This document shows, piece after piece, positions 14,020 to 22,468 of a DNA stretch of 41,715 nucleotides (positions are counted from its first letter, which is position 1; every line of letters begins with the position of its first letter). The stretch is from positions 1 through 41,715 of the forward strand of contig NZ_JAAXKY010000057.1 of the NCBI RefSeq assembly GCF_012911925.1, read 5' to 3'. The notes beneath the pieces were generated by a model. It ran no database searches and was not told where the DNA came from. It saw only the letters and a program-made list of their open reading frames with translations. This DNA comes from Pseudonocardia xinjiangensis. GTDB lineage: Bacteria > Actinomycetota > Actinomycetes > Mycobacteriales > Pseudonocardiaceae. Made by a program: the position numbers and the translations under genes.

Positions 14020-14859
14020 ATGATCACACGCCCGACCCGCAGGGTCGAGGTCTCCCGGTCCCTGGTCCGCGACGTCGCCCCGTTCGTTGCGCTGACGTTC
14101 ACCATCAGCTGGGGGCTCTGGGCGGTCGCCCTCGTCCTGGGCGGGAACATCGCCGACCCGGCCGTCTTCGCCTGTTACGTGCTCGGCGCCCTCGGTCCGA
14201 GCCTCTCCGCCGGGATCCTGCGGCTGTCCGGACGGCCCGGCGGGCGGCAGGCGCAGTGGGCAGCGGCGGCCGGGTGGCTGCCGGCGGCCGTGCTGCTGGG
14301 TGCCGGGCCCGCGGTTGTCGCGGTCACCGCGGCGCCGCTGTTCGGGGCCGCGGCGGCCGACCCGGGGGTGCTCCTCGTGGCGGTGGCCGGTGCCGGCGGG
14401 CTGCTGCCGTACCTGGCCCTGCATCTCGTCGCGGGCCCGCTGGCCGAGGAGTTCGGCTGGCGCGGGTACCTGCAGCCGCGGCTGCGCAGCCGGCTCACCC
14501 CGGCCCGGACCGCGGCCGTGCTCGGCACGCTGTGGGCGCTGTGGCACGTGCCGCTGTTCGTGCTGGTCGGGACCGTGCAGTCGCAGATGGGCCTGTTCAC
14601 CCCCGTTGCGCTGGGGTTCTTCGCTGCGATGCTCCCGCTGTCGGTCGGGTACTGGTTCGTGTCCGAACGGCTGCGCGGCGGCGTGCCGGCCGCCGTGCTC
14701 ATGCACATGAGCGGCAACATCGCGCTGACCCTGATCTTCGCCGCCCCGTCGGTCGCCGTCGGTGCCTGCTACCTCGGGGCCGTCCTGGTGATCGCCGCAC
14801 TTCTGCTGCGGTTCGGGCCGGCCCCGGCCTCCGCTCGCCGCGCTACCATGGCCGGGTGA
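14020..14859 (+). CDS. CPBP-family intramembrane metalloprotease
   Basis: 279 aa from ATG 14020; an in-frame extension upstream is not membrane-like. It has about seven to eight hydrophobic segments and the three Abi/CPBP motifs: EEFGWRG (143-149), WALWHVP (around 170) and HMSGN near residue 230. Such proteins resemble Rce1 prenyl-protein proteases; in bacteria some process secreted peptides or signal proteins. Its last four bases overlap the HxlR start (GTGA), so they form an operon. No clear Shine-Dalgarno is seen. Confidence 0.87.
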   Translation: MITRPTRRVEVSRSLVRDVAPFVALTFTISWGLWAVALVLGGNIADPAVFACYVLGALGPSLSAGILRLSGRPGGRQAQWAAAAGWLPAAVLLGAGPAVVAVTAAPLFGAAAADPGVLLVAVAGAGGLLPYLALHLVAGPLAEEFGWRGYLQPRLRSRLTPARTAAVLGTLWALWHVPLFVLVGTVQSQMGLFTPVALGFFAAMLPLSVGYWFVSERLRGGVPAAVLMHMSGNIALTLIFAAPSVAVGACYLGAVLVIAALLLRFGPAPASARRATMAG

Positions 14860-15206
14860 GTCTGGATAGCGAACCGACGAATCTCGGGGCGCCGCGGGTC
14901 TGCTCCATCGCCGACGCGCTCGAGTTCGTGGGCGAGCGCTGGAGCCTGCTCGTACTGCGTGAGCTGGGCTTCGGGGTCCATCGGTTCAACGACATCCAGA
15001 CCAACACCGGCGCTCCCCGCGAGACCCTCGCGCTGCGGCTGCGCAAGCTCGAAGACGCCGGGCTCATCGAGCGCCGCCAGTACTCGAAGCACCCGCCCCG
15101 CGACGAGTACCTGCTCACCGCCGCGGGCCGGGACCTCGCACCCGTCCTGCGCTCCCTGCGGGAATGGGGCGAACGCCACGCCACCCCACTGCGCCGCACC
15201 TCCTGA
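14856..15206 (+). CDS. HxlR-family winged-helix regulator
   Basis: 116 aa from GTG 14856, overlapping the protease gene by four bases. The family signature is clear: CSIADALEFVGERWSLLVLRELGFGVHRFNDIQTNTGAPRETLALRLRKLEDAGLIERRQYSKHPPRDEYLLTAAG, given here only as its position (residues 13-90). HxlR proteins are usually repressors responding to electrophiles or oxidants. It converges with an SDR gene 15 bp away, a common partner type, but the promoter of that SDR is not adjacent, so control of it is only a guess. Confidence 0.92.
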   Translation: MSLDSEPTNLGAPRVCSIADALEFVGERWSLLVLRELGFGVHRFNDIQTNTGAPRETLALRLRKLEDAGLIERRQYSKHPPRDEYLLTAAGRDLAPVLRSLREWGERHATPLRRTS

Positions 15207-15221
15207 GCGGGACGGCCGCGC

Positions 15222-15980
15222 TCAGGAACCAGGGACGAACGCGACGTTCTCGGGCGCGGCCTTGCGGGCGGCGAGGAGCGCGGTGGCGGCGGCGCCGATC
15301 GGCAGGCGCAGCGGCGGCGCGTCGAGTTCCGCGGCGTCGGCGACGGCGCGCGCGACCTCCTCGGGGGTGAGGGAGTAGCTGAGGTCCATGTGGTCGGTGG
15401 TCAGCGCCCCGGCGTAGGGATCGTCGGGCAGCCGGTAGGCCAACGGGTCGTCGAGCGCACCTGAGCTCACCGAACCGGGCTCCAGCAGGGTGGTGTGGAT
15501 CCCGAACGGGGCGGTCTCGATGGCGAGGGCTTCGCCGAGCGCCTCGAGTGCCCACTTGCTGGCCGCGTAGGCGGCGTCGCCCGACAGGACGATGCGGCCC
15601 ACCACGCTGGAGAGGAACAGCAGCCGCCCGTTCTTGCGCTCCCGCATCTGCGGCAGCACGGCTTGCGCGACGCGGATCGCGCCGGAGGTGTTCTGCGCGA
15701 ACAGCCGCTCGATCTCGGCCACCGGGCTCGCCTCGACCGCACCCACGAAGATCACGCCCGCGTTGGACACCAGCACGTCGACCTCCCCGGCGGCCACGAC
15801 CGCTTCGTCGACACTGGCCTGGTCGGTGACGTCGAGGCGCAGCCGTTGCGCGACGTCGAGGTCCTCGAGCGTGCGCGGGTCGCGGGCGGTGGCGATGACG
15901 CGGTAGCCGCGGGCGGCGAACTCGGCGGCGGTGGCCCGGCCGATGCCCTTGGAGGCCCCGGTGATCAGGACGGATGGCAT
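15222..15980 (-). CDS. SDR-family oxidoreductase
   Basis: 252 aa. TGASKGIG at residues 7-14 is the nucleotide-binding motif, followed by NAG, the catalytic Ser (LSSVVG) and YAASK. The C-terminal part (EPGSVSSGALDDP, DLSYSLTPEEVARAVADA) is like the classical SDRs of the DltE type. Start at ATG 15980 behind an AGGAG. It ends 15 bp from the HxlR gene, tail to tail. Substrate unknown. Confidence 0.91.
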   Translation of the reverse strand: MPSVLITGASKGIGRATAAEFAARGYRVIATARDPRTLEDLDVAQRLRLDVTDQASVDEAVVAAGEVDVLVSNAGVIFVGAVEASPVAEIERLFAQNTSGAIRVAQAVLPQMRERKNGRLLFLSSVVGRIVLSGDAAYAASKWALEALGEALAIETAPFGIHTTLLEPGSVSSGALDDPLAYRLPDDPYAGALTTDHMDLSYSLTPEEVARAVADAAELDAPPLRLPIGAAATALLAARKAAPENVAFVPGS

Positions 15981-16067
15981 GGACTGCTCCTGTGAGTACG
16001 GAAATCGAACTTACTTGACGCTGTCACTGTAGACGTCGTGAGTCGGAAAAGCGAACCCACTAGCAGG

Positions 16068-16115
16068 CGCCAGGGGCCGGACACCGCTCACCGCGGCGGT
16101 GTCCGGCCCCTGGCG
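16068..16115 (-). terminator. Very stable hairpin terminator at the end of the helR-like gene
   Basis: A 19-bp perfect stem (16068-16086 with 16097-16115, core GGGGCCGGACACC) with a 10-nt loop, lying just beyond the stop of the helicase-like gene. Confidence 0.88.
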
Positions 16116-16126
16116 GCGTGGTCGCC

Positions 16127-18400
16127 TCAGTGCTCGACGTGCAGGAGCCCGAGCCGCTGGGTGGCGCGGGTCATCGAGACGTAGAGGTCGGCGGGGTTGT
16201 GGGCCCGGATCCGCTCCGGGTCGACGATCACGACGGCGTCGAACTCGAGGCCTTTCGCCGACACCGGGGTGTGCACCTGCGCGGGCAGACCGGTGAGGCC
16301 GGCCAGGCCGTCTCCGTCGGCGGCGATCACCGCCAGCGTCCCGCGGCCCAGCTGGGCCACCTCCGCCTCGACGGCCGTGCGCACCTCCGCTGCGAGGTCG
16401 GTGGCCGCCACGGTGCGCCGCCACGGCTCCTCTCCCGTCGTCCGCACCGATTCTGGCGGCTGCCGGTCGGGCGCGAACTCGGCCAGCACGCCGGCGGCCA
16501 CCGCCATGATCTCGGCGGGCGTCCGGTAGTTCACCGTGAGCGTCCGGTAGGTCCACCGGGAACCGAGGTGCGGCCCGAGCACGTCCGCCCACGCATCCGC
16601 TCCTGCGGGCGCGCTGCGCTGCGCGAGGTCGCCCACCGCGGTGATCGAACGGGCCGGGCAGCGCCGCAGCAGGACGTGCCAGTCCATGGCGGAGAGCTCC
16701 TGCGCCTCGTCGACGACGAGATGCCCGTACCGCCAGTCCCGGTCGCCGGCGGCCCGCTCGGCGACGCTCGCGAGGTGGTCGGGCACCTGCCGGGCAGCGA
16801 GCACGTCGGCGGTGACGAAGTCGGTCGGGCGCAGCTCGTCGGGATCCTCCCCGGCGAGACTGCGGTCGGCCGACTCCAGGATGCTCAGCACCTCGTTGGC
16901 GTAGACGCTGTCGGGCTCGCGCTCGGACGGGCTCGGCCGGACCGGCGGGGGACCGAGCAGCTCGGCCAGCTCGTCGAGCAGGGGCGCGTCCGACACCGTC
17001 CACGGGGAGCCCTCGGCGCGGTACAGCCCGGAGAGGTCGATCCCGCCGCCTGCCGAGGCCAGCCGCTCCGGGGACGCGAAGAGGTCGGCGAGGAGCTGCT
17101 CCGGGGTCAGCACCGGCCAGAGCTGCTCGACCGCCGCGTGGAAGTCGAGGTTGGAGCGCAGCTCGTCGCGCAGCTCGTGGCGCATCTCCGCCGAGACCTG
17201 CGCCGCGCCCGCCTGGGCGAGCTCCGGGAGGTCGCCGAGGTCGCGGAGGAGCTCGGCGAGCTCGGGCGGGTCCTCCAGGTTCTTGTCGAGCTGCTCGATG
17301 CCCTGCTGGACGAGCAGGCTGCCGAGCGTGTCGCGGAACGTCGTCCGTGCGGTGTTGTGGAGCAGGCCGGTGGCCCGGGCGCGCCTCCTGGCTTCCCTCG
17401 CTGTCGCCCGGTCGATCGTGACGGTGACGTCGTCGAGCTCGATCGCGATCGGCGACCCGGGTAGCTCCTGGCGGTCGGCGACGGCGCGGCGCAGGACGTC
17501 CAGCATCGCCAGGCCGCCCTTCGTGCGGGCCACCTCGTCCTCGTCCACGGCGGTCGCGACGACGCCCTGCGCCAGCCGTCCCGGGGTGGTGAACACCACC
17601 GCCGACTCGCCCAGCGCGGGGAGCACGCCGCCGACGTACCGGATGAAGCCCGCGCTGGGGCCGACGACCAGCACGCCGCTGCGGGCCAGCCGCTCGCGGT
17701 GGCTGTAGAGCAGGTACGCGACGCGGTGCAGCGCGACCGCGGTCTTCCCGGTCCCCGGGCCGCCCTCGATCACGACGACGCCGGAGAGCGGCAGCCGGAT
17801 GATCGCGTCCTGCTCGGCCTGGATCGTCGTCACGATGTCGCGCATCGTCGCTCCGCGCGGCGCTTTCAGCGCGGCGAGCAGCGCCGGATCGGAGGCGGAC
17901 TCGGAATCCGCCTCGGTGAGGAGCGCCTGGTCCAGCACGTCGTCGTGGAACGTGGCGACCCGCTCGTCGGGCGCCGTTCCGGCGATCTGGAGATGCCGTC
18001 GCCGGGTGATGCCCAGCGGTGTGGCCAGGGTTGCGCAGTAGAACGGCTGACTGGCGGGCGCCCGCCAGTCGATCAGCGCGCTCTCCCCGTCCGACGGATC
18101 GGTGAGCCCGATGCGGCCGATGTAGCTCGTCGACCCGTCGGTGCGGTCGAGCCGGCCGAAGCACAGCCCGGAGCGGGCTGCGGTCAGCGCGGCCGCCCGT
18201 TCCGACCAGCGGTGCACGGAGACGTCGCGCTCCCAGAGGGCGCTGAGCTCCCCGCCCGTTGGTGCGGCAAGTACGCCCTGTGTCTGGGCCCTGGCGGCCG
18301 CGAGTTCGGTGGCGAGCAGCGTATGCAGCCGGCGGATCCGCTCGGTCTCCGCTGTCAACTCCTGCTCGAAAGGGGGTATGTCCACGCTCTTCCCGCCCAT
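16127..18400 (-). CDS. helR: HelD/HelR-type RNA polymerase recycling ATPase
   Basis: 757 aa from ATG 18400 (AAGGA site; a GTG at 18445 and one at about 18385 are other options). A helical N-terminus precedes the segment RLGL...LIDWRAPASQPFY typical of HelD. Superfamily 1 helicase motifs follow: Walker A GGPGTGKT at 213-220, VDEAQE at 563-568, VNYRTP and SAKGLEFDAVVIVDP, VSMTRAT at the end. The central insert (about residues 285-420, acidic) matches the arm HelD proteins insert in the RNA polymerase primary channel. HelR displaces rifamycin and stalled complexes from polymerase. It faces a glycosyltransferase gene with an RAE, supporting the HelR rather than a generic UvrD assignment. Confidence 0.86.
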   Translation of the reverse strand: MGGKSVDIPPFEQELTAETERIRRLHTLLATELAAARAQTQGVLAAPTGGELSALWERDVSVHRWSERAAALTAARSGLCFGRLDRTDGSTSYIGRIGLTDPSDGESALIDWRAPASQPFYCATLATPLGITRRRHLQIAGTAPDERVATFHDDVLDQALLTEADSESASDPALLAALKAPRGATMRDIVTTIQAEQDAIIRLPLSGVVVIEGGPGTGKTAVALHRVAYLLYSHRERLARSGVLVVGPSAGFIRYVGGVLPALGESAVVFTTPGRLAQGVVATAVDEDEVARTKGGLAMLDVLRRAVADRQELPGSPIAIELDDVTVTIDRATAREARRRARATGLLHNTARTTFRDTLGSLLVQQGIEQLDKNLEDPPELAELLRDLGDLPELAQAGAAQVSAEMRHELRDELRSNLDFHAAVEQLWPVLTPEQLLADLFASPERLASAGGGIDLSGLYRAEGSPWTVSDAPLLDELAELLGPPPVRPSPSEREPDSVYANEVLSILESADRSLAGEDPDELRPTDFVTADVLAARQVPDHLASVAERAAGDRDWRYGHLVVDEAQELSAMDWHVLLRRCPARSITAVGDLAQRSAPAGADAWADVLGPHLGSRWTYRTLTVNYRTPAEIMAVAAGVLAEFAPDRQPPESVRTTGEEPWRRTVAATDLAAEVRTAVEAEVAQLGRGTLAVIAADGDGLAGLTGLPAQVHTPVSAKGLEFDAVVIVDPERIRAHNPADLYVSMTRATQRLGLLHVEH

Positions 18401-18660
18401 GCTATCCTTAGGTTGCGGAGTTACGGATTCCTTCTCTGAACGCACCCTTCAGAATAACTTTCCGCATATCGCTGTGCACAGTCACATCGGGTGAATCGCA
18501 AGAGCGCGCACTGTGGTACGCCGCCTACCGGCGCCGCGCGCCCGGTCCCACGTCGACGGCTTGCGAACACGTCATTGCGAACGTCTGGTCGGGCCGACGG
18601 CCACGGGGATGGGAAATGGAGAGCACTCTCTCCTGCCCTCTTCAACTTATAGCGCGCCGG

Positions 18661-18679
18661 GGGGCTTGCGGCAAGACCC
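18661..18679 (+). promoter_or_regulatory. Rifamycin-associated element (RAE)
   Basis: GGGGCTTGCGGCAAGACCC agrees with the published RAE consensus as I remember it (GGGGCTTGCGGCAAGGCCC) at 18 of 19 positions and is a near inverted repeat. It ends 58 bp before the glycosyltransferase start, with a possible -10 (TTATAG) at 18647-18652. Extra CTTGCG half-sites occur at 18560-18565 (+) and 18498-18503 (-). RAEs mark rifamycin-inducible genes. Confidence 0.82.
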
Positions 18680-18737
18680 GGGTGGTGCCGCAGAATCGCC
18701 GGCCGGAGCCCGGACCTGCAGAAATAGGAGTCGCGAA

Positions 18738-19967
18738 GTGCGTGTGTTGTTGTCGACGTATGGGTCGCGCGGTGACGTCGAACCGCTGGTGGCACTCGCG
18801 TTGCGATTGCGGGAGCTCGGCGCGGAGGTGCGGGTGTGCGCGCCGCCGGACTTCGCGGAGCGGCTGGCCGGCGTCGGCGTGCCGATGGTCCCCGTCGGCC
18901 CGTCGGCGAGCGCGCTGACGGCTGCGGCGCCACCGCCGTCCGGCCTGCCCCAGCGTGCAGCCGGGTTGATCGCCGGCCAGTTCGACGCGGTCACCGGGGC
19001 GGCCGAGGGATGCGATGCGATGGTGGTGACCGGCATGATGCCTGCCGCGGCCGGCGCGCTGTCGGTGGCCGAGAAGCTGGGCATCCGGTCGGTCTCCGTG
19101 ACCTTCCAGCAGCTCACCCTGCCGTCGCCGCACCGTCCGCCGCTGGCGTATCCGGGCCGGCCGTTCCCGCCTGAGGTGACCGACAACCGGGTGCTGTGGG
19201 AACTGGACGCCCGGAGCATCAACGCGCTGTTCGGGGAGGCGCTCAACACCAACCGGGTGTCGAACGGCCTGGCGCCGGTGGCCGACGTCCGCGACTACGT
19301 CGTCGGTGACCGGCCGTGGCTGGCGACCGACCCGATCCTGGACCCGTGGCAGGAGACGCCGGACCTCGACGTCGTACAGACCGGCGCGTGGCTCCTGCCC
19401 GACCTCCGCCCGCTCCCGGCCGACCTGGAGGCGTTCCTGGACGCCGGCGCACCTCCGGTCTACGTGGGCTTCGGGAGCATGCCCATGCACGGCTCGGCGG
19501 ACGTCGCCCAGGTGGCCACCGAGGCGATCCGGGCGCAGGGCCGCCGCGCGGTCGTGCTCCGCGGCTGGGCCGACCTGGCCCTGATCGACGACCGGGACGA
19601 CTGCTTCGTCGTGGGCGAGGTCAACCAGCAGGCACTGTTCGGCCGGGTGGCCGCCGTCGTGCACCACGGCGGCGCGGGCACCACGACCACGGCCACCCGG
19701 GCCGGCGCGCCCCAGGTGGTGGTTCCCCAGCTCGCGGACCAGCCCTACTGGGCAGGCAGGGTCGCCGACCTGGGCATCGGCGCGGCTCACGAGGGTCCGG
19801 CTCCGACCGTCGAGTCCCTGTCCGCCGCGCTCAGGACGGCGTTGACGCCCGAGACCCGCGCCCGAGCGACCGCCGTGGCCGCCACGATCCGCACCGACGG
19901 CGCGACGCTGGCCGCGACGTTGCTGCTCGACGCGGTCAGCCGGGAGAGGCCACCGGTGTCCGCGTGA
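18738..19967 (+). CDS. rgt: Glycosyltransferase, probable rifamycin glycosyltransferase (Rgt-like)
   Basis: 409 aa from GTG 18738 with AGGAG upstream; longer in-frame starts run into the RAE. GT-B fold of GT1: N-terminal RVLLSTYGSRGDVEPLVALA, which matches antibiotic glycosyltransferases, and the C-terminal sugar-nucleotide motif HHGGAGTT at 309-316 with PQLADQPYW. Rgt enzymes inactivate rifamycins by glycosylating the ansa-chain C23 hydroxyl. The sequence alone would allow another macrolactone acceptor, but the RAE just upstream and the divergent HelR gene make rifamycin by far the best guess. Cytosolic. Confidence 0.83.
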   Translation: MRVLLSTYGSRGDVEPLVALALRLRELGAEVRVCAPPDFAERLAGVGVPMVPVGPSASALTAAAPPPSGLPQRAAGLIAGQFDAVTGAAEGCDAMVVTGMMPAAAGALSVAEKLGIRSVSVTFQQLTLPSPHRPPLAYPGRPFPPEVTDNRVLWELDARSINALFGEALNTNRVSNGLAPVADVRDYVVGDRPWLATDPILDPWQETPDLDVVQTGAWLLPDLRPLPADLEAFLDAGAPPVYVGFGSMPMHGSADVAQVATEAIRAQGRRAVVLRGWADLALIDDRDDCFVVGEVNQQALFGRVAAVVHHGGAGTTTTATRAGAPQVVVPQLADQPYWAGRVADLGIGAAHEGPAPTVESLSAALRTALTPETRARATAVAATIRTDGATLAATLLLDAVSRERPPVSA

Positions 19968-19991
19968 ACCAGGTGGGATCGCGAGTCCGAG

Positions 19992-20966
19992 CTACGCCCT
20001 CGGTTCTCGACGACTGCTCGGGCGAGCCGCCAGCGCCACGGCGCCGAACGTGACAGCGGTCCCGATCCAGGTGGCGACGGAAGGCCTCGGACCGGCGGTC
20101 AGGGCGTCCAGGGCGAGCGCGCCGAGTAGCTGCCCCGCAATGCCGGCCAGGCTGAAGACCAGCACGCCGATCCGGCCGACGAAGTGCGCTGCTGTCGCGA
20201 TCACGACGATGCCGACCAGGCCGGCGGCGTAGAGCCACGGCTCGGCCGGGAGCCGGCCGGCCGGGACACCTCGCACGGCCAGCACGACCAGCAACGCGAG
20301 GCCGAGCGCGACCTCGGCGACGACGAAGCTCACCAGGGTGGCGGGCCACGGCGACCGGGCCGCCGCCCCCACCCGGCCGTTGAGAGCGGACTGGACGGCG
20401 GCCGCGACGCCGGCCAGTAGTGGAAGCCCGAGCAGCAGCACCGTGCCCCGGCTGCCCAGCCGGTCATGAGCGGCGATCGCAACCGCCGCCACGCAGGCCG
20501 CCGCGCCGCCGATGCGGGCAGTGGTGATCGGGTGCCGCCCGCCCGGCCCCAGTCCCGACCGGTCGGCCACGAGGCTGCCCACCGCAGTGCCCCCGACGAC
20601 GGCCACGGTGAACACGGCGACCCCCAAGGTGCCGACGCTGACCCCCTGGCCGGCGACGAACAGCGCGCCGCCGACCCCGCCGCAGCAGTGCCACCAGCGC
20701 AGGCTGCCGGTGCGCAGGGCGGCACCGACGAACCGCAGTCCACGCCGCCCGGTCGCCACGGTGGGCACGAGTGCCAGCAGCACCAGCACGCCGACCGTGG
20801 TCGAGGCCAGAGAGGCCGCGACTCCGTCGCCGAGTCGGGCCCCGAGCTCCCCGTTCAACCGTGCCTGTACCGCCAACCCGGCGCCGGCGGCCACCGCCGC
20901 CCCTATCGCCACGACACGACTGCGGCCGCGCGACCGCGGCTCGATCTCCTCGTCGAGAGCACTCAC
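19992..20966 (-). CDS. DMT-family transporter (YdcZ/DUF606 type)
   Basis: 324 aa with about ten hydrophobic segments in two similar halves. Each half begins with an AVQARLNGELG / AVQSALNGRVG motif (residues about 32 and 190), the hallmark of DUF606/YdcZ repeats. Such proteins are drug/metabolite-type membrane carriers of unknown substrate. It is convergent with the glycosyltransferase gene, separated by only about 24 bp, so it could be part of the resistance neighbourhood, but nothing directly shows it. Confidence 0.88.
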   Translation of the reverse strand: MSALDEEIEPRSRGRSRVVAIGAAVAAGAGLAVQARLNGELGARLGDGVAASLASTTVGVLVLLALVPTVATGRRGLRFVGAALRTGSLRWWHCCGGVGGALFVAGQGVSVGTLGVAVFTVAVVGGTAVGSLVADRSGLGPGGRHPITTARIGGAAACVAAVAIAAHDRLGSRGTVLLLGLPLLAGVAAAVQSALNGRVGAAARSPWPATLVSFVVAEVALGLALLVVLAVRGVPAGRLPAEPWLYAAGLVGIVVIATAAHFVGRIGVLVFSLAGIAGQLLGALALDALTAGPRPSVATWIGTAVTFGAVALAARPSSRREPRA

Positions 20967-21026
20967 TTACGGAGATTCTGACCGCTCCGAACCGGCATCA
21001 CAATCAGCGGAGCGGCGGCGGTGCTG

Positions 21027-21233
21027 CTACCTCCTGCGTCGGGCGATACGCACGCCGAGCACAACCGCACCGAGGACGAGCAGGACGCCCAGCAGCTGCA
21101 GGCCCGGCGAGTCGTCGGCCTCCCCGTACACGACGCCGGCGACGCCGAGCGCGAAGACCAGGACGGCGACGATGGCGCGGAGGTACGTCGCCGGGGGTGT
21201 CCGTTCGGTGGCCCGATCCCCGTCGCCGCTCAT
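21027..21233 (-). CDS. Small membrane protein
   Basis: 68 aa from ATG 21233, which overlaps the TGA of the HTH gene (ATGA). Two hydrophobic segments (YLRAIVAVLVFALGVAGVVYG and LQLLGVLLVLGAVVLGV) end with an Arg-rich tail. No family recognised. Last gene of the DUF2975-HTH operon. Confidence 0.62.
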   Translation of the reverse strand: MSGDGDRATERTPPATYLRAIVAVLVFALGVAGVVYGEADDSPGLQLLGVLLVLGAVVLGVRIARRRR

Positions 21234-21436
21234 TCCTCGACCCATTCGAGCAGGTCACCGGGCTGGCATTCGAGCACCCGGCACATGGCTTCCAGGGTGC
21301 TGAAACGAACGGCCTTGGCGCGACCGTTCTTCAGTACCGCCACGTTCGCCGGCGTGAGCCCGACCCGCTCGGAGAACTCCCCGACGGTCATCTTGCGTTT
21401 GGCCAGCTCGACATCGATGCGGACGACGATGGGCAT
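21230..21436 (-). CDS. Small XRE-type HTH regulator (YozG-like)
   Basis: 68 aa, almost all one helix-turn-helix: MPIVVRIDVELAKRKMTVGE, then ERVGLTPANVAVLKNGRAKAVRF and CQPGDLLEW. Such short HTH proteins are nearly always encoded just after a DUF2975 gene, as here (TGATG overlap). Probably an autoregulator of the operon. ATG 21436; longer upstream frame rejected. Confidence 0.88.
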   Translation of the reverse strand: MPIVVRIDVELAKRKMTVGEFSERVGLTPANVAVLKNGRAKAVRFSTLEAMCRVLECQPGDLLEWVEE

Positions 21437-21933
21437 CAGATGACCGCTTCCATGTCGGTGCGCAATGTCGTGGCCTGCCGCAGCAGCGCGCGCATCACCA
21501 CCATGAGGAGTCCCACCACGGCGATGCCGGTCAGCATCAGGAACAGCAGGACCGGTAGTCCGGGGTCGTCCGCCTTGAAGCCGAAGTAGAGGAACACGCC
21601 CAGGAGCACCACCCACGCCGCAACGATGGCCCAGACGATCGCATCCACCCACACCAAGGAGGCGTCGCTGAAGATGCGGTCCTTCTTGACCATGGTGAGC
21701 AACTTCCAGGTGGCCACGATCACCACCTGGACGCACACCACCCAGAACACCGTCACGGCGGTCAACGGCCACCTCAGGTACGCAAGGTCCGGGGACTCCT
21801 CGGCCATGTGCGCGAACTGTCCGGGAAGCGAGAGGGTCTCGAACGGGACCAGGACCACGAACAGCAGCACGAGGAAAACTCGGAGAGGGGCTACGGCCCG
21901 ATGCTCGGTGAACACCGATCGAGTATCGATCAT
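21436..21933 (-). CDS. DUF2975 membrane protein
   Basis: About 165 aa from ATG 21933; the frame is open upstream, but that part is Arg/Pro-rich and lies under the promoter. Four hydrophobic segments: LRVFLVLLFVVLVP, AVTVFWVVCVQVVIVA, AIVWAIVAAWVVLLGVFLYFG and LLFLMLTGIAVVGLLMVVM. The loop between the second and third carries KKDRIFSDASLVWVDAI, typical of DUF2975. Function unknown; with the HTH gene it forms a conserved membrane/regulator pair. Confidence 0.84.
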   Translation of the reverse strand: MIDTRSVFTEHRAVAPLRVFLVLLFVVLVPFETLSLPGQFAHMAEESPDLAYLRWPLTAVTVFWVVCVQVVIVATWKLLTMVKKDRIFSDASLVWVDAIVWAIVAAWVVLLGVFLYFGFKADDPGLPVLLFLMLTGIAVVGLLMVVMRALLRQATTLRTDMEAVI

Positions 21934-21944
21934 CTTGTATCGAT
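21923..21944. promoter_or_regulatory. GTATCGAT direct repeats over the DUF2975 start
   Basis: GTATCGAT at 21923-21930 and again at 21937-21944 on the plus strand, 14 bp apart, each containing the ATCGAT palindrome and overlapping the start codon. A likely binding site for the small HTH protein of the operon (inference). Confidence 0.5.
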
Positions 21945-22060
21945 AGTCAATAGGTGATCGGGTCGACCCGTCGCCGTCCGCTGACCGGCCGATGATTTCC
22001 GGCGGTCGCCGACGTCTCTGGATGAGAGCCGTGGGACAACGGCTCGGAGAGGGACTCGCC

Positions 22061-22438
22061 ATGGGGCAACCAGTTGTGCACTTCGAGATCATCGGACGGG
22101 ATCCGGCGACGCTACGCAGCTACTACGGCGAGCTGTTCGGGTGGGAGTTCGCCGTCGGCGACGCGGCCACCGACGCGGTCTCCCCGCCGGGCAACTACGG
22201 GTTCGTGGACGGCAGCACCACCGGCAACGGGATCAACGGTGGCGTGGGCGGCGGCGAGGGCTACGAGGGACGTGTCCTGTTCTACGTGGACGTGCCCGAT
22301 GTCGAGGCCGCGCTCACCAGGGCTGAGAGCCTCGGCGGGAAGCGCGTGATGGGCCCGGCGGGCACTCCTGGATCCCTCGTGGTCGGGCAGTTCACCGATC
22401 CCGAGGGGCATCTGATCGGCGTAGCCGGCGCGAGGTAG
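22061..22438 (+). CDS. VOC-family (glyoxalase-fold) protein
   Basis: 125 aa from ATG 22061 with GGAGAGGGA upstream; the longer frame is not homologous-looking. HFEIIGRDPATLRSYYGELFGWEF at the start and FTDPEGHLIGVAG at the end are the paired VOC metal-site motifs, and VLFYVDVPDVEAALTRAESLGGK lies between. Similar to small glyoxalase-like proteins of unknown substrate. It stands alone between the DUF2975 operon and furA. Confidence 0.88.
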   Translation: MGQPVVHFEIIGRDPATLRSYYGELFGWEFAVGDAATDAVSPPGNYGFVDGSTTGNGINGGVGGGEGYEGRVLFYVDVPDVEAALTRAESLGGKRVMGPAGTPGSLVVGQFTDPEGHLIGVAGAR

Positions 22439-22468
22439 CCGACTACCGGCGCGCGGAGCGGGCGGAGG

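Noticed and set aside
13662..15206. 514-codon frame appearing to fuse a long N-terminus to HxlR
   Set aside because: The first 400 codons are Arg-rich shadow of the CPBP gene; the HxlR gene begins at GTG 14856 with a GTGA overlap.
16118..17464. Plus-strand ORF of 448 codons under the helR-like gene
   Set aside because: It is a shadow: the minus strand has all helicase motifs and the plus product has no recognisable domain.
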